Shown: positions 15,162-24,266 of the stretch, piece by piece
Position numbering within the stretch: position 1 is the stretch's first letter
How the letters are laid out: every line of letters starts with the position of its first letter
NCBI RefSeq assembly: GCF_042660205.1
Contig: NZ_JBHSTQ010000011.1
Location: 1-64,000 of the forward strand
Reading direction: 5' to 3'
Length of the DNA stretch: 64,000 bases
Origin: Sporolactobacillus kofuensis
Lineage (GTDB): Bacteria > Bacillota > Bacilli > Bacillales > Sporolactobacillaceae
Notes under the pieces: generated by a model
Database searches by the model: none
What the model saw: only the letters and a program-made list of their open reading frames with translations
What the model was told of the DNA's origin: nothing
Translations under genes and position numbers: made by a program

Positions 15162-16871
15162 TCAAATTGGTGAACGAACTGATTTCCTGGTCAGATGGTA
15201 AGCAATCGACTCGAATGGACGCAACACCATTGATTCTGAAAGTCGCTGTGAATCCTTGTAATTGCTAATCAGAAGCTCACTCGTGTATTGGCTCAAATCC
15301 CAGCCTTTAAGGCCTGAAAATGAATGATTCTGATTGCAAAAGTTGCTGATCACGAGTATTTGTTCATTCTTCCAAGTACGCAGATAAGCAAAGATTTGCG
15401 GATCATCAGGAAGGATGAGTGTAAAATCGCCGTAAACAATGACATCGTATTTTTTTCGCAAGGCAATGAGTTGTTGATAGTGGTAGAAAACCGAATTCGG
15501 ATCCTGTAATGCTGACGCCACATTAATTGTTCGATAAGGCTCCGCAACGGAAATCCACGGTGTTCCCGATGTAAATCCGCCCTGATGAGCCGCACTCCAC
15601 TGCACCGGTGTTCGACCGTTATCCCTTGATTTTTGCCTTAAGATGGCTAAAATTTCAGATTCCGGCTTGCCCTCGTGTTTCATGATCTGATATGCATTTA
15701 AAGATTCAACATCTCGATAGTCTTCAATACGGTCAAAGTTCGGGTTCGTCATCCCGATTTCTTCGCCCTGGTATACGTAAGGCGTGCCTTGCAGCATGTG
15801 CAATGTCGTTGCAAGCATTTTGGCTGATTCAACGCGATAGTTACCTTCATCGCCAAACCGAGAAACAATGCGTGGTTGGTCATGATTGCACCAGAATAGC
15901 GCGTTCCAGCCACCACCATCATGCATGCCTTTTTGCCATTCAGACAGGACTCTTTTTAATTCAGGAAGGTCGAGTTTGCCCAGTGCCCATTTCTGCCCAT
16001 TCGGGTAATCGACTTTCAGGTGATGGAAATTAAAGGCCATGCTTAATTCTTCTGATTTAGGATTGGTGTATTGGATACAATTCTCAATCGTAGTCGACGA
16101 CATTTCTCCGACAGTAATTGTCCCTGATCGTTTGCTGAATACACGCTGGTTCATTTCATGCAAGAATTCGTGAATGCGTGGTCCGTCCGTATAAAAGGGT
16201 CGACCGTCTCCAGGTGAGTTCGGATCGTGATCATCCGGAAAATGCTGATCCTTTGAAATCACATTGATGACATCAAGACGAAAACCATCCACCCCTTTAT
16301 CCAGCCAATAATTCATCATCTTATAGACGTCCGCGCGAACTGCCTCATTTTCCCAGTTAAGGTCTGCCTGTGTGACATCATACAGATGCAAATAGTACTG
16401 TCCGCTTTTTTCATCGAGCTGCCAAGCGGGACCGCCAAATTTCGATTGCCAGTTATTTGGAGCTCCGCCATCTTTGCCTGGATTGCGCCAAATATAATAA
16501 TCACGATATGGGCTATCAACATTGCTCAATGCTTCTTTGAACCAGTGATGCTCTGTTGAGGTGTGATTCACAACAATATCCATCACGATCTTCAAATCAC
16601 GTTTGTGTGCTTCAGAAAAGAGATGCTCCAAATCTTGCATGGTGCCGTACTCTGACTGAAGGCTATAGTAATCACTAATGTCATATCCGTTATCTTTTTG
16701 CGGTGATCGGTACATCGGCGTCAGCCAAAGCACGTCAACACCTAACTTCTTTAGATAATCCAATTTTTCAATTATCCCATTAATATCACCGATTCCGTCA
16801 CCATTCGTATCACAGAAACTCTTCGGATAGATCTGGTAGACGGTTGCTTTTTTCCACCAATTTTCTTGCAT
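15162..16871 (-). CDS. treA: trehalose-6-phosphate hydrolase, GH13
   Basis: A 569-residue cytoplasmic GH13 enzyme that splits trehalose-6-phosphate into glucose and glucose-6-phosphate. The (beta/alpha)8 barrel shows DIVVNHTS, the nucleophile Asp in GFRLDVINV, the acid/base Glu in TVGEMSS and the third acid in CNHDQPR. Family assignment within GH13 rests on overall pattern plus location between treP and treR, the order of B. subtilis. ATG at 16871 chosen, with GGGTG upstream; the protein then begins MQENWWKKATVYQIYP. About 53 bases after treP. Confidence 0.93.
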   Translation of the reverse strand: MQENWWKKATVYQIYPKSFCDTNGDGIGDINGIIEKLDYLKKLGVDVLWLTPMYRSPQKDNGYDISDYYSLQSEYGTMQDLEHLFSEAHKRDLKIVMDIVVNHTSTEHHWFKEALSNVDSPYRDYYIWRNPGKDGGAPNNWQSKFGGPAWQLDEKSGQYYLHLYDVTQADLNWENEAVRADVYKMMNYWLDKGVDGFRLDVINVISKDQHFPDDHDPNSPGDGRPFYTDGPRIHEFLHEMNQRVFSKRSGTITVGEMSSTTIENCIQYTNPKSEELSMAFNFHHLKVDYPNGQKWALGKLDLPELKRVLSEWQKGMHDGGGWNALFWCNHDQPRIVSRFGDEGNYRVESAKMLATTLHMLQGTPYVYQGEEIGMTNPNFDRIEDYRDVESLNAYQIMKHEGKPESEILAILRQKSRDNGRTPVQWSAAHQGGFTSGTPWISVAEPYRTINVASALQDPNSVFYHYQQLIALRKKYDVIVYGDFTLILPDDPQIFAYLRTWKNEQILVISNFCNQNHSFSGLKGWDLSQYTSELLISNYKDSQRLSESMVLRPFESIAYHLTRKSVRSPI

Positions 16872-16924
16872 GCATTTCACACCCAATCAATTAGACTTTG
16901 CACCTTATCTCTATGTTCTTTTCT

Positions 16925-18349
16925 TTACTCTTCGTTAATCCGCTTCTTGCTGAATTTGGAGAATATATAGGTTAATACAAACGGCAAGACGAGCACGATC
17001 AACATACCAATGAAGAATGGACCCCAATATTTAGGAATGATGGACAAGAATCCTGGAAGCCCGCCAATTCCTACTGAAGTAGCTTTAACACCGCATAATG
17101 TGATAAATGCGCCGGCAATCCCAGAACTGATAATCGCAGCAAGGAATGGATAACGGAATCTTAGATTGACTCCGAACATCGCCGGTTCTGTGATGCCAAG
17201 CCAAGCAGATACTGACGATGTCATTGCCAAGCCTTTCAATTTAGCATCGCGCGCCATTAAGAAGACAGCAAAAGCCGCCGCACCTTGTGCGATATTCGAA
17301 AGTGCGAGCATTGGCCATAAGAACGTTGAACCAGTGCTTCCAATCAGCTGTAAGTCCACAGCAAGGAAAATCTGATGCATACCGGTGATAACTAATACAC
17401 CATAGAAGAAGCCGTATACCAAACCGCCGAGTAATGGAACATAGTGGAACAAGCCAACGATACCGGCGGTGATCCAGTTTGCAAGAGTCAAAGTGATCGG
17501 CCCAATAATTGTGAATGCGAGCAATCCGGTTACAAGTAATGCTACCGGCGCTACCACCAGCAATTGAATCGAATCCGCAACATGCTTTTTCAGAAAAAGT
17601 TCAAGCCTAGCTAAAACATAAGAAGCAACAAGAACTGGAAGCACTTGCCCCTGATAACCCACTTTGTCGATGTGCAGACCAAACAAATTCCAAATCGGAA
17701 CCGTACCTTTGGTTTGTGCTTCAGCCAAACCGTATGCATTGAGCAAGGAAGGATGAACGAGAACGAGCCCAAGAACAATACCAAGAAGCGGATTGCCACC
17801 GAACTTTTTAACTGCTGACCATCCGATTAACGCTGGTAAAAAGACGAAAGACGTATTGGCAATAACTAAGATAATATCTGCAAAGTCCTTCCATTGAGGA
17901 TAAGCTTCGACTACAGATTTTTGAAAGAAGATACCAGGATTCGCGAGAACGTTGTTAATCCCCATCAATAAACCGGCGGTAACGATTGCAGGAAGAATAG
18001 GAATAAAAATATCAGCCAGCGTTTTAATGCCCTTCTGCAGGGGATTCATCTTCTCGGCAGCGGCATCTTTCACTTCTTGCTTGGTTGATTCGCCGATACC
18101 TGTGAGCCGTACAAATAGATCATACACTTTGTCAACGGTTCCATTTCCAATCACAATTTGAAACTGACCATTCGCTGAAAAGAAACCTTTGACTAAATCA
18201 AGTTTATCCAATTTTTCTTTATCGACTTTATTTTCATCTTTAAGAATCAGGCGAAGCCGCGTCACACAATGCGTCGCAGCATTAATATTTTCATTTCCGC
18301 CTACAGTTTCAATGATCTGTTTTACGGATTCTTCGGTTACAACAGCCAT
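16925..18349 (-). CDS. treP: trehalose PTS permease, EIIBC
   Basis: 474 residues. The N-terminal EIIB domain carries the phosphorylated Cys in ATHCVTRLRL, and the rest is a polytopic EIIC domain with about ten membrane helices, including GITEPAMFGVNLR. It imports trehalose as trehalose-6-phosphate for TreA. There is no EIIA domain, so a separate EIIA is needed, as in B. subtilis. ATG at 18349 chosen for GGGAGTGA five bases upstream. First gene of the operon, preceded by two TreR-type palindromes and two catabolite-repression sites. Confidence 0.93.
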   Translation of the reverse strand: MAVVTEESVKQIIETVGGNENINAATHCVTRLRLILKDENKVDKEKLDKLDLVKGFFSANGQFQIVIGNGTVDKVYDLFVRLTGIGESTKQEVKDAAAEKMNPLQKGIKTLADIFIPILPAIVTAGLLMGINNVLANPGIFFQKSVVEAYPQWKDFADIILVIANTSFVFLPALIGWSAVKKFGGNPLLGIVLGLVLVHPSLLNAYGLAEAQTKGTVPIWNLFGLHIDKVGYQGQVLPVLVASYVLARLELFLKKHVADSIQLLVVAPVALLVTGLLAFTIIGPITLTLANWITAGIVGLFHYVPLLGGLVYGFFYGVLVITGMHQIFLAVDLQLIGSTGSTFLWPMLALSNIAQGAAAFAVFLMARDAKLKGLAMTSSVSAWLGITEPAMFGVNLRFRYPFLAAIISSGIAGAFITLCGVKATSVGIGGLPGFLSIIPKYWGPFFIGMLIVLVLPFVLTYIFSKFSKKRINEE

Positions 18350-18405
18350 CTGATTCACTCCCATAATCATTTTTTCGTGAATTAATGCAAGAAATCGTTT
18401 TTAAA

Positions 18406-18420
18406 CGCAAACGGTTACAA
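18406..18420 (-). promoter_or_regulatory. cre site (CcpA) in treP leader
   Basis: Minus-strand TTGTAACCGTTTGCG fits the catabolite-responsive element consensus at 14 of 15 positions. It lies about 57 bases upstream of treP, where bound CcpA would block transcription. Confidence 0.6.
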
Positions 18421-18521
18421 AAAAAGATAGATAATACCAACTTCATGGATGAGCATTGATGTACGGCCGTTACACCAATTGTCAATCCTATTTAAAAAAG
18501 ATTAGCTTCTTTGACTTTTTA

Positions 18522-18537
18522 ATTATAGCGCTTTCAT
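18522..18537 (-). promoter_or_regulatory. second cre-like site overlapping a TATAAT
   Basis: Minus-strand ATGAAAGCGCTATAA matches the cre consensus except one base and runs into TATAAT, a likely -10 element. No good -35 at standard spacing was found. Confidence 0.5.
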
Positions 18538-18540
18538 TTA

Positions 18541-18589
18541 TATTTGTATAGTCAAATAATACATTTTTTAATATTTGTATATATAAATA
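18541..18589. promoter_or_regulatory. paired TreR operator candidates
   Basis: Two related 18-bp near-palindromes, TATTTGTATAGTCAAATA (18541-18558) and TATTTGTATATATAAATA (18572-18589), have centres 31 bp apart, about three helical turns. B. subtilis TreR binds paired TTGTATATACAA-type sites, so these are the probable operators. Confidence 0.7.
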
Positions 18590-18654
18590 CTTGTCCATAT
18601 CCCAAAGACGAATATTAGCAAAACTACGCTAAGCCCAGTCCTTACTTATGCAGG

Positions 18655-18768
18655 ATACTGTAGCTTTCGCGTTGCATTTGGCCTGGGTCCGCTCCGATTG
18701 CTCGCTGGCACCTAATCCCGCAGGCGTCTCGCATCTGCGCGTTCAATCACATCTACTTTCTTTACTTG
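18655..18768. repeat. GC-rich dispersed repeat, copy A
   Basis: Contains GCTCGCT and CCCGCAGGCGTCTCGCATCT (18717-18736), the best-kept core of a repeat also found near 31860, 50400 and 54600. It lies just beyond the rnr terminator and ends in TACTTTCTTTACTTG, shared with copy C. No coding potential. Confidence 0.6.
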
Positions 18769-18771
18769 CAA

Positions 18772-18814
18772 AAAAGCACCGCGCGATTGGAATCTTCCAA
18801 TCGTGCGGTGCTTT
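18772..18814 (-). terminator. rnr terminator
   Basis: A long hairpin AAAAGCACCGC...GCGGTGCTTTT with a T run on the minus strand lies 17 bases after the rnr stop. Confidence 0.88.
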
Positions 18815-18830
18815 TCATTATTGACTTATC

Positions 18831-21158
18831 TTATTTGCTTCTACCTTTTGAATAGAAATTACCATTTCCTCCACGGCTGCCGCCATTGCGACCTCCACGG
18901 TTACCATTTCGCGAGTCAGAACGTCTCCCGTTTCTGTCTCCAAAACTCTTCTTATTGCCACCATTGCTTGGGCCGGTCTTTCCTTGAATAATCGTTGGTC
19001 TTGATTTTTTTTGGCGAGGCTTCTGCGGCTTCATGCCAACAACTTCGAAGTCAACCGCATGTTCTTCCATATTGACATCCAGAACGCGCACTTCGATTTC
19101 GTCGCCAATCCGATACAGATGGCCGGTACGTTCACCAACCAACGCCATATTTTCTTCACTGTAGTGATAGTAATCATCAGTCAGATAGCTGATATGAACC
19201 AAACCTTCGATCGTATTTGGCAATTCCACGAATAAGCCGAAGTTTGTCACACCGCTCACAACGCCGGAGAAGGTTTCTCCAACCTTATCCTGCATGTATT
19301 CTGCTTTCTTCAAGTCGTCTGTATCACGTTCCGCTTCCACCGCACGTTGCTCACATTCGGATGTATGCTTTGCGATTTCCGGCATTTCCGCTTTCCAATA
19401 GGCTATTGTCTTCGGATCGGTCTTCTTCTCAAACAAATATTTACGGAGAAGACGATGGACCGTTAAATCCGGATAACGGCGGATCGGAGAAGTAAAGTGT
19501 GTGTAATATTCGGTAGATAAGCCAAAGTGACCTAAGCAAGTGTCGTCATATTTCGCCTTAGCCATTGAACGTAGCATGACGGTACTAATAACCGCTTCCT
19601 CAGGTTGCCCTTTTGCCTTTTCAAGTAGTGACTGTAAGGTACGCGGATGGACATTATCCGGAGAACCATGCAGAACATAACCAAAATTGACAACGAAATC
19701 AAAGAATTTCTCCAATTTTTCCGCATTCGGTTCTTCGTGAACACGATAAATGAACGGCAGATGCAATTTATCAACATGTTCAGCGACTGTCTCATTCGCA
19801 GCCAGCATAAAGGATTCGATCAAGCGTTCGGCAACCGTACGTTCACGCACGACGACGTCTACCGGTTTTCCTTGTTCATCAACAATGATCTTTGCTTCCG
19901 TAAAATCAAAGTCAATCGCACCACGATCTTGACGATGTTTCTCAAGAATACTTGCAAGTTCGGCCATTTGATCAAAGAATGGAATCAGATCATGATAGCG
20001 TTCCAGAACTTCATCATCTTCACGTTTTAAGATCTTACGCACATTGTTGTATGTCATTCGTTCCGTTGATCGAATAACACTTGGAAAAATATCATGACCG
20101 ACAACTTCGCCTTTTGGATTAATCTCCATTTCACAGCTGATTGTCAGTCGGTCAACATGCGGATTCAAACTGCAGATTCCATTGGATAAACGATGTGGAA
20201 TCATCGGAATAACGCGATCGACCAAATAGACACTCGTTCCACGTTCATAAGCTTCAGCATTAAGCGCCGATCCCTCGGTCACATAATAACTAACATCAGC
20301 AATATGTACGCCGAGCTTGTAGTTACCGTTGTCAAGACGCGAAACCGTTACAGCGTCATCCAAGTCCTTGGAATCTTCGCCATCAATGGTGACAATAGTC
20401 TCACCACGCAAGTCGCGCCGTCCTTCATAATCTTTTTCAGTCAATTCATCCGGAACAGCCTCAGCCTCAGAGAGCACTTCAGGAGGGTATTCCAGCGGCA
20501 AATCATGCTTGTAAATAACCGATAGAATATCAACGCCCGGGTCGTTCTTATGCCCGAGAATTTGGGTGACCATACCTTCTGCGTTCTTTCTGCCTTCCGG
20601 GTATTTGGTAATTTCAGCAACAACTTTATGGCCCTCCATTGCACCATGCTCTGCATTTTCAGGAATAAAAATGTCACCATTTATTTTTTTATCATCAGGA
20701 ATCACAAAGCCAAAGTGACGGCCGGCATTGAATGTACCAACCACTTTCGTAACCGCCCGTTCGAGAATGCGGATCACTGTACCCTCTGGTCGTTCACCTG
20801 TTGATTTATGTGATACACGAATAACCACTGTATCACCGTTCATCGCTCCTGCAAGATCATTTGGACCGACGAACACATCATCAAGTTTTTCATCCTCAGG
20901 GATAATAAAAGCGAAGCCCTTAGCGTGCGCCTGTACTCTCCCCTTCATTAAATTCATTTTTTCAGGCAATCCGTAACGATCCGCACGTGTTCGAATCACT
21001 TGACCTTGTTCTTCTAATTCGTTCATCATTTTCACTAAGTCGGTGAACTCTTCGGGCTGGCTTAATTCAAAAGCAACCTCAAGTTCTTTTAATGTCATCG
21101 GCCGGTAAGTTTCTTCTCGCATATAATTCAGGATTTTCTGAATGCGCTCTTCCGCCAT
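18831..21158 (-). CDS. rnr: ribonuclease R
   Basis: A 775-residue RNase II-family 3'-5' exonuclease. Order: N-terminal helix-turn-helix, cold-shock OB domains, the RNB domain with GEDSKDLDDAVTV (metal-binding Asp cluster), then the S1 domain GVVSGVTNFGLFVELPNTIE. The tail is unusual: about 50 residues rich in Gly, Arg, Asn and Ser with several RGG/RNG units. RNase R degrades structured RNA and works with tmRNA-SmpB on stalled messages. ATG at 21158 chosen for GGAGGT upstream. It follows est by 19 bases. Confidence 0.95.
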   Translation of the reverse strand: MAEERIQKILNYMREETYRPMTLKELEVAFELSQPEEFTDLVKMMNELEEQGQVIRTRADRYGLPEKMNLMKGRVQAHAKGFAFIIPEDEKLDDVFVGPNDLAGAMNGDTVVIRVSHKSTGERPEGTVIRILERAVTKVVGTFNAGRHFGFVIPDDKKINGDIFIPENAEHGAMEGHKVVAEITKYPEGRKNAEGMVTQILGHKNDPGVDILSVIYKHDLPLEYPPEVLSEAEAVPDELTEKDYEGRRDLRGETIVTIDGEDSKDLDDAVTVSRLDNGNYKLGVHIADVSYYVTEGSALNAEAYERGTSVYLVDRVIPMIPHRLSNGICSLNPHVDRLTISCEMEINPKGEVVGHDIFPSVIRSTERMTYNNVRKILKREDDEVLERYHDLIPFFDQMAELASILEKHRQDRGAIDFDFTEAKIIVDEQGKPVDVVVRERTVAERLIESFMLAANETVAEHVDKLHLPFIYRVHEEPNAEKLEKFFDFVVNFGYVLHGSPDNVHPRTLQSLLEKAKGQPEEAVISTVMLRSMAKAKYDDTCLGHFGLSTEYYTHFTSPIRRYPDLTVHRLLRKYLFEKKTDPKTIAYWKAEMPEIAKHTSECEQRAVEAERDTDDLKKAEYMQDKVGETFSGVVSGVTNFGLFVELPNTIEGLVHISYLTDDYYHYSEENMALVGERTGHLYRIGDEIEVRVLDVNMEEHAVDFEVVGMKPQKPRQKKSRPTIIQGKTGPSNGGNKKSFGDRNGRRSDSRNGNRGGRNGGSRGGNGNFYSKGRSK

Positions 21159-21177
21159 GTCGTAAACCTCCCTGTTC

Positions 21178-21936
21178 TTAGGAAACAGACCAATCCAGGC
21201 TTTCAAGAAACGCATAGATATCCTGATGAAGCTGCACTTTTTCTGTTCCTAACGTAATCACATGTGTTGAATTTTCATACCACTTTAATTGCTTGTCCGC
21301 AGATTTAATATGCTGATAGAAGTACTGCGCACTATTCGGAGGGATCATTTCATCCTTACGTGCTTGAACGATTAATGTCGGCACAGTAATTTGAGCACTC
21401 TGTTCCCGCACTTCATCGATCAATCCACCTAGATGGTTCAGTACCTCCGGAATCTTTCTTTTAAATGCCACCAACTCTGCATCAATGGTTGTTTCGCTTT
21501 TTCCTTGATACTGCTTATACTTTCGCGCATTGGCCAAGGTGCCGGCCAGCAATTGATCCTGCATTCCGGAGAACGCCGGGGCACACATCGGCACAATACC
21601 CTTCACTGAAAAAGTGTAACCACATTTAAGAGAAAAAACCCCGCCTAATGAAAGGCCGCAAACCGCAATTTCGGCGTAGCCATGCTCTTGCAAAAATTCA
21701 AAGGCTTGCCGGACATCACGCCACCAATCATTCGGACCAGTTGGAAGCAATTCCTCTGGAGGTCCACCATGTCCGGAATAAATGGGTCCGTAACAGGTAT
21801 ACCCAAATTGATGCAGATAGCGGCCAATCTGCCAAACATCGGCTGAATTTCCGGTGAATCCATGAAGAAGCAGTACGGCACGTTTGCCGGATTCAAGGAA
21901 AAAGGGCCTTGGTGCTCTAATTCGCATCCTAACCAT
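21178..21936 (-). CDS. est: carboxylesterase, Est30 type
   Basis: A 252-residue alpha/beta hydrolase closely resembling Geobacillus Est30: oxyanion-loop LLLHGFTGNSADVW, nucleophile elbow GLSLGG, late Asp in ARKDEMIP and catalytic His in STHVITL. It hydrolyses short-to-medium-chain esters; the physiological substrate is unknown. It stands between secG and rnr as in B. subtilis (yvaK). Start may be the ATG at 21936 or the one at 21927. Confidence 0.9.
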   Translation of the reverse strand: MVRMRIRAPRPFFLESGKRAVLLLHGFTGNSADVWQIGRYLHQFGYTCYGPIYSGHGGPPEELLPTGPNDWWRDVRQAFEFLQEHGYAEIAVCGLSLGGVFSLKCGYTFSVKGIVPMCAPAFSGMQDQLLAGTLANARKYKQYQGKSETTIDAELVAFKRKIPEVLNHLGGLIDEVREQSAQITVPTLIVQARKDEMIPPNSAQYFYQHIKSADKQLKWYENSTHVITLGTEKVQLHQDIYAFLESLDWSVS

Positions 21937-22172
21937 ATCCCCCTACCCAAGAATTCCGATTGATGCATTTTCTGAGCATGTTATGAAAAGGCATCTTCTT
22001 CCAAATACATTATACGCTATATCTGCGGATTGGTCTAAAGGAAACAAAATGGTACGGGATGCACGTGCTTCAATTTTCTCACAACAGTGGGCGTTCCAAT
22101 TAATAGTTTCTTATAACTAGGCAGCTCCTATTCGTCGTTCAGGGTAATTATTTTTCACCAAAATAGACCAAA

Positions 22173-22194
22173 AACCGGAGGGTTAGCTCCGGTT
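22173..22194 (-). terminator. secG terminator
   Basis: AACCGGAG/CTCCGGTT hairpin followed by TTTTT on the minus strand, 16 bases past the secG stop. Confidence 0.8.
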
Positions 22195-22209
22195 CACTAA
22201 ACTTACCAC

Positions 22210-22443
22210 TTATTTAAAGTAATAGCCAATTAAGAATGCACAGGCAAAGAAAATAATTGAGAAGAAGATCGTCAATCGTTTGATGCCGACTTCAATACCC
22301 CTTGCCTTCTGTTTGCTGAACAACTGTTCCGCACCCCCGGTGATTGCCTCTGATAGACCATCGCCTTGGCTTCTTTGAATTAAAACAAGTGCAATAACAA
22401 TTACAGCTGAAATAATCATAACGGTTAACAAAAATGTATGCAT
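22210..22443 (-). CDS. secG: protein translocase subunit SecG
   Basis: 77 residues with two membrane helices (about 3-21 and 54-75) and the conserved cytosolic loop containing QRSQGDGLSEAITGGAEQLF. It assists SecYE and SecA, the latter encoded at 59162, in protein export. The neighbours est and rnr match the usual Bacillales order. Confidence 0.93.
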   Translation of the reverse strand: MHTFLLTVMIISAVIVIALVLIQRSQGDGLSEAITGGAEQLFSKQKARGIEVGIKRLTIFFSIIFFACAFLIGYYFK

Positions 22444-22534
22444 CTCAATGTACCCCTATCTTCGAATCAACGTTCATATCGTCATTAGTCTAAATGTACC
22501 ATACAGGCGATCTAAGAGCAACATCAGTTCCCAC

Positions 22535-22574
22535 CAAAAAAAGAGAAAAAGAAGCATTCTCACTTCTCTTTCTC
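22535..22574 (-). terminator. terminator of the amino-acid permease gene
   Basis: GAGAAAGAGAAG and CTTCTTTTTCTC (minus strand) form an imperfect stem followed by a T run, shortly after the permease stop. Confidence 0.65.
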
Positions 22575-22586
22575 AAATCGCAAAGA

Positions 22587-24005
22587 TCACTTTTCCGTTT
22601 GCCGAATCATTTTGCCAAGTTCACTGTGCCTATAACCGAATACAAAGTAAATGATTAAACCAATGTCGAACCAGATTAAGAAACGAATCCAAGTCTGCCC
22701 GGACAGATTAACCATGAGAAATCCACATGAGAGCACAGCGAGAAATGGAATGACGTAGATAAAAGGCACTTTGAAATTCCGTTTAATATCTGGGCGTTTC
22801 ACGCGAAGAACAACAACGCCGATCGATACGACAATGAAGGCAAACAGCGTACCGATATTCACAAGTTGTGCGAGTTCATTAAGTGGAACAAAAGCTGAAA
22901 ATAAGGTCGCCATGATCCAAGTAAGCAGAATGCTGATGACGGGTGTTTTTGATTTCTTTGTTAGTTTTGCAATCGACTTAGGAAGAAGTCCATCCCGACT
23001 AATTGCAAAAAATAGTCGAGTCTGACCGTACATCATCACAAACAAGACTGTAGTAATACCAAGGATCGCACCAAGTGATACAAAACCTGCTACCCAATCC
23101 TGATGGACAAATCGAAGGGCAAAGGCAACCGGATCACCGACGTTCAACTGAGGGTAAGGGACCATACCGGTTAATACAACCGAAACCGCAATATACAAAA
23201 TCATACAAACAGCGAGTGAAGACAAAATCCCTATTGGCATATCACGCTGGGGTCTCCGCACCTCTTCCGACGCGGAGGATACTGCATCGAAACCAATGTA
23301 GGCGAGGAAAGCAGTCGCTGCCCCTTTTATGACCCCGCCAAACCCATAAGGCATAAATGGCGTCCAGTTTGAAGGTTTCACGTAAAAGGCGCCGACAACA
23401 ACAAACAACAAAACAACACCAATTTTAATGAGAACCATAATATCGTTAATTCGGCTGGATTCTTTTACACCGCTTAACAGAACTGCCGAAAGCAAAAGGA
23501 CAATCACCGTTGCCATCACATCAACATAGGTCCCTTTTCCAGGATTGAATGCGGCACTAATTGCTACAGGTAATTGCATGCCAAATCCTTTCATCAATTC
23601 CTGAAGATAAGCAGACCATCCGCTTGCTACAACCGAACAGGCAAGTCCGTATTCAAGGATGAGATCCCAACCAAGAATCCATGCGAACAATTCTCCGAAG
23701 ACTGTATAACTGTATGTGTAGGCACTACCGGAAGCCGGAATCATCGATGCAAATTCCGCATAGCACAATGCCGCAAATGCACACGCAATCCCCGACAATA
23801 CAAAAGACAAAATAATGGCTGGCCCAGCATCATTAGCAGCAACGATACCGGTCATAACAAAGATCCCGGTTCCTATGACCGCACCGATACCAAGCATCGT
23901 GAGATCGAACGCAGTCATCGCTTTCTGCAACCCGCTCTTACCACTTGCCTGATGGAGCGTATAATCCATCGGTTTTTTCCTTAACCAAACGCTCGAAAAC
24001 CTCAT
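22587..24005 (-). CDS. APC-family amino-acid permease (YfnA-like)
   Basis: A 472-residue transporter with about twelve membrane helices. The first helix carries the broken-helix substrate motif GIGAVIGTGIF, and helix 6 carries FLAYIGFDAVSSASEEVRRP, both typical of the cationic amino-acid transporter branch. The substrate is not determinable from sequence. It is a single-gene unit between secG and eno, with a palindrome about 65 bp upstream that may be its operator. The start is uncertain: ATG at 24005, or an in-frame ATG at codon 13 (MDYTLHQASGK). Confidence 0.87.
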   Translation of the reverse strand: MRFSSVWLRKKPMDYTLHQASGKSGLQKAMTAFDLTMLGIGAVIGTGIFVMTGIVAANDAGPAIILSFVLSGIACAFAALCYAEFASMIPASGSAYTYSYTVFGELFAWILGWDLILEYGLACSVVASGWSAYLQELMKGFGMQLPVAISAAFNPGKGTYVDVMATVIVLLLSAVLLSGVKESSRINDIMVLIKIGVVLLFVVVGAFYVKPSNWTPFMPYGFGGVIKGAATAFLAYIGFDAVSSASEEVRRPQRDMPIGILSSLAVCMILYIAVSVVLTGMVPYPQLNVGDPVAFALRFVHQDWVAGFVSLGAILGITTVLFVMMYGQTRLFFAISRDGLLPKSIAKLTKKSKTPVISILLTWIMATLFSAFVPLNELAQLVNIGTLFAFIVVSIGVVVLRVKRPDIKRNFKVPFIYVIPFLAVLSCGFLMVNLSGQTWIRFLIWFDIGLIIYFVFGYRHSELGKMIRQTEK

Positions 24006-24070
24006 TACAAAAAACTCCTTCTGTTTGCCATCATTTACAACTTAAGGACTCTTCTTATTATTGTTTGTAT

Positions 24071-24086
24071 TCAAACGATTGTTTGA
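24071..24086. promoter_or_regulatory. palindrome upstream of the permease gene
   Basis: TCAAACGATTGTTTGA has perfect 6-bp arms around four bases. Position fits an operator for the permease. The cognate repressor is unknown; the form resembles TetR-family sites. Confidence 0.45.
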
Positions 24087-24225
24087 GTGACTTTTTTATC
24101 TATTTTTCCTTTAAGTTGTAAAAAAAATTCTTCATGGTACCAAGTCCTATGTAAAGGTACTGATTTCGTTGGTTATGAACATTTTTCAAAATTCACAACG
24201 AATCCGAATAGTTTAAAGCAAAAAA

Positions 24226-24253
24226 AATCTCCAGCTAATCAGCTGGAGATTTT
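24226..24253 (-). terminator. eno terminator (bidirectional)
   Basis: AATCTCCAGCT/AGCTGGAGATT hairpin with T-rich flanks, directly after eno, closing the glycolytic operon. Confidence 0.88.
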
Positions 24254-24266
24254 AGTCAAAAACAAA

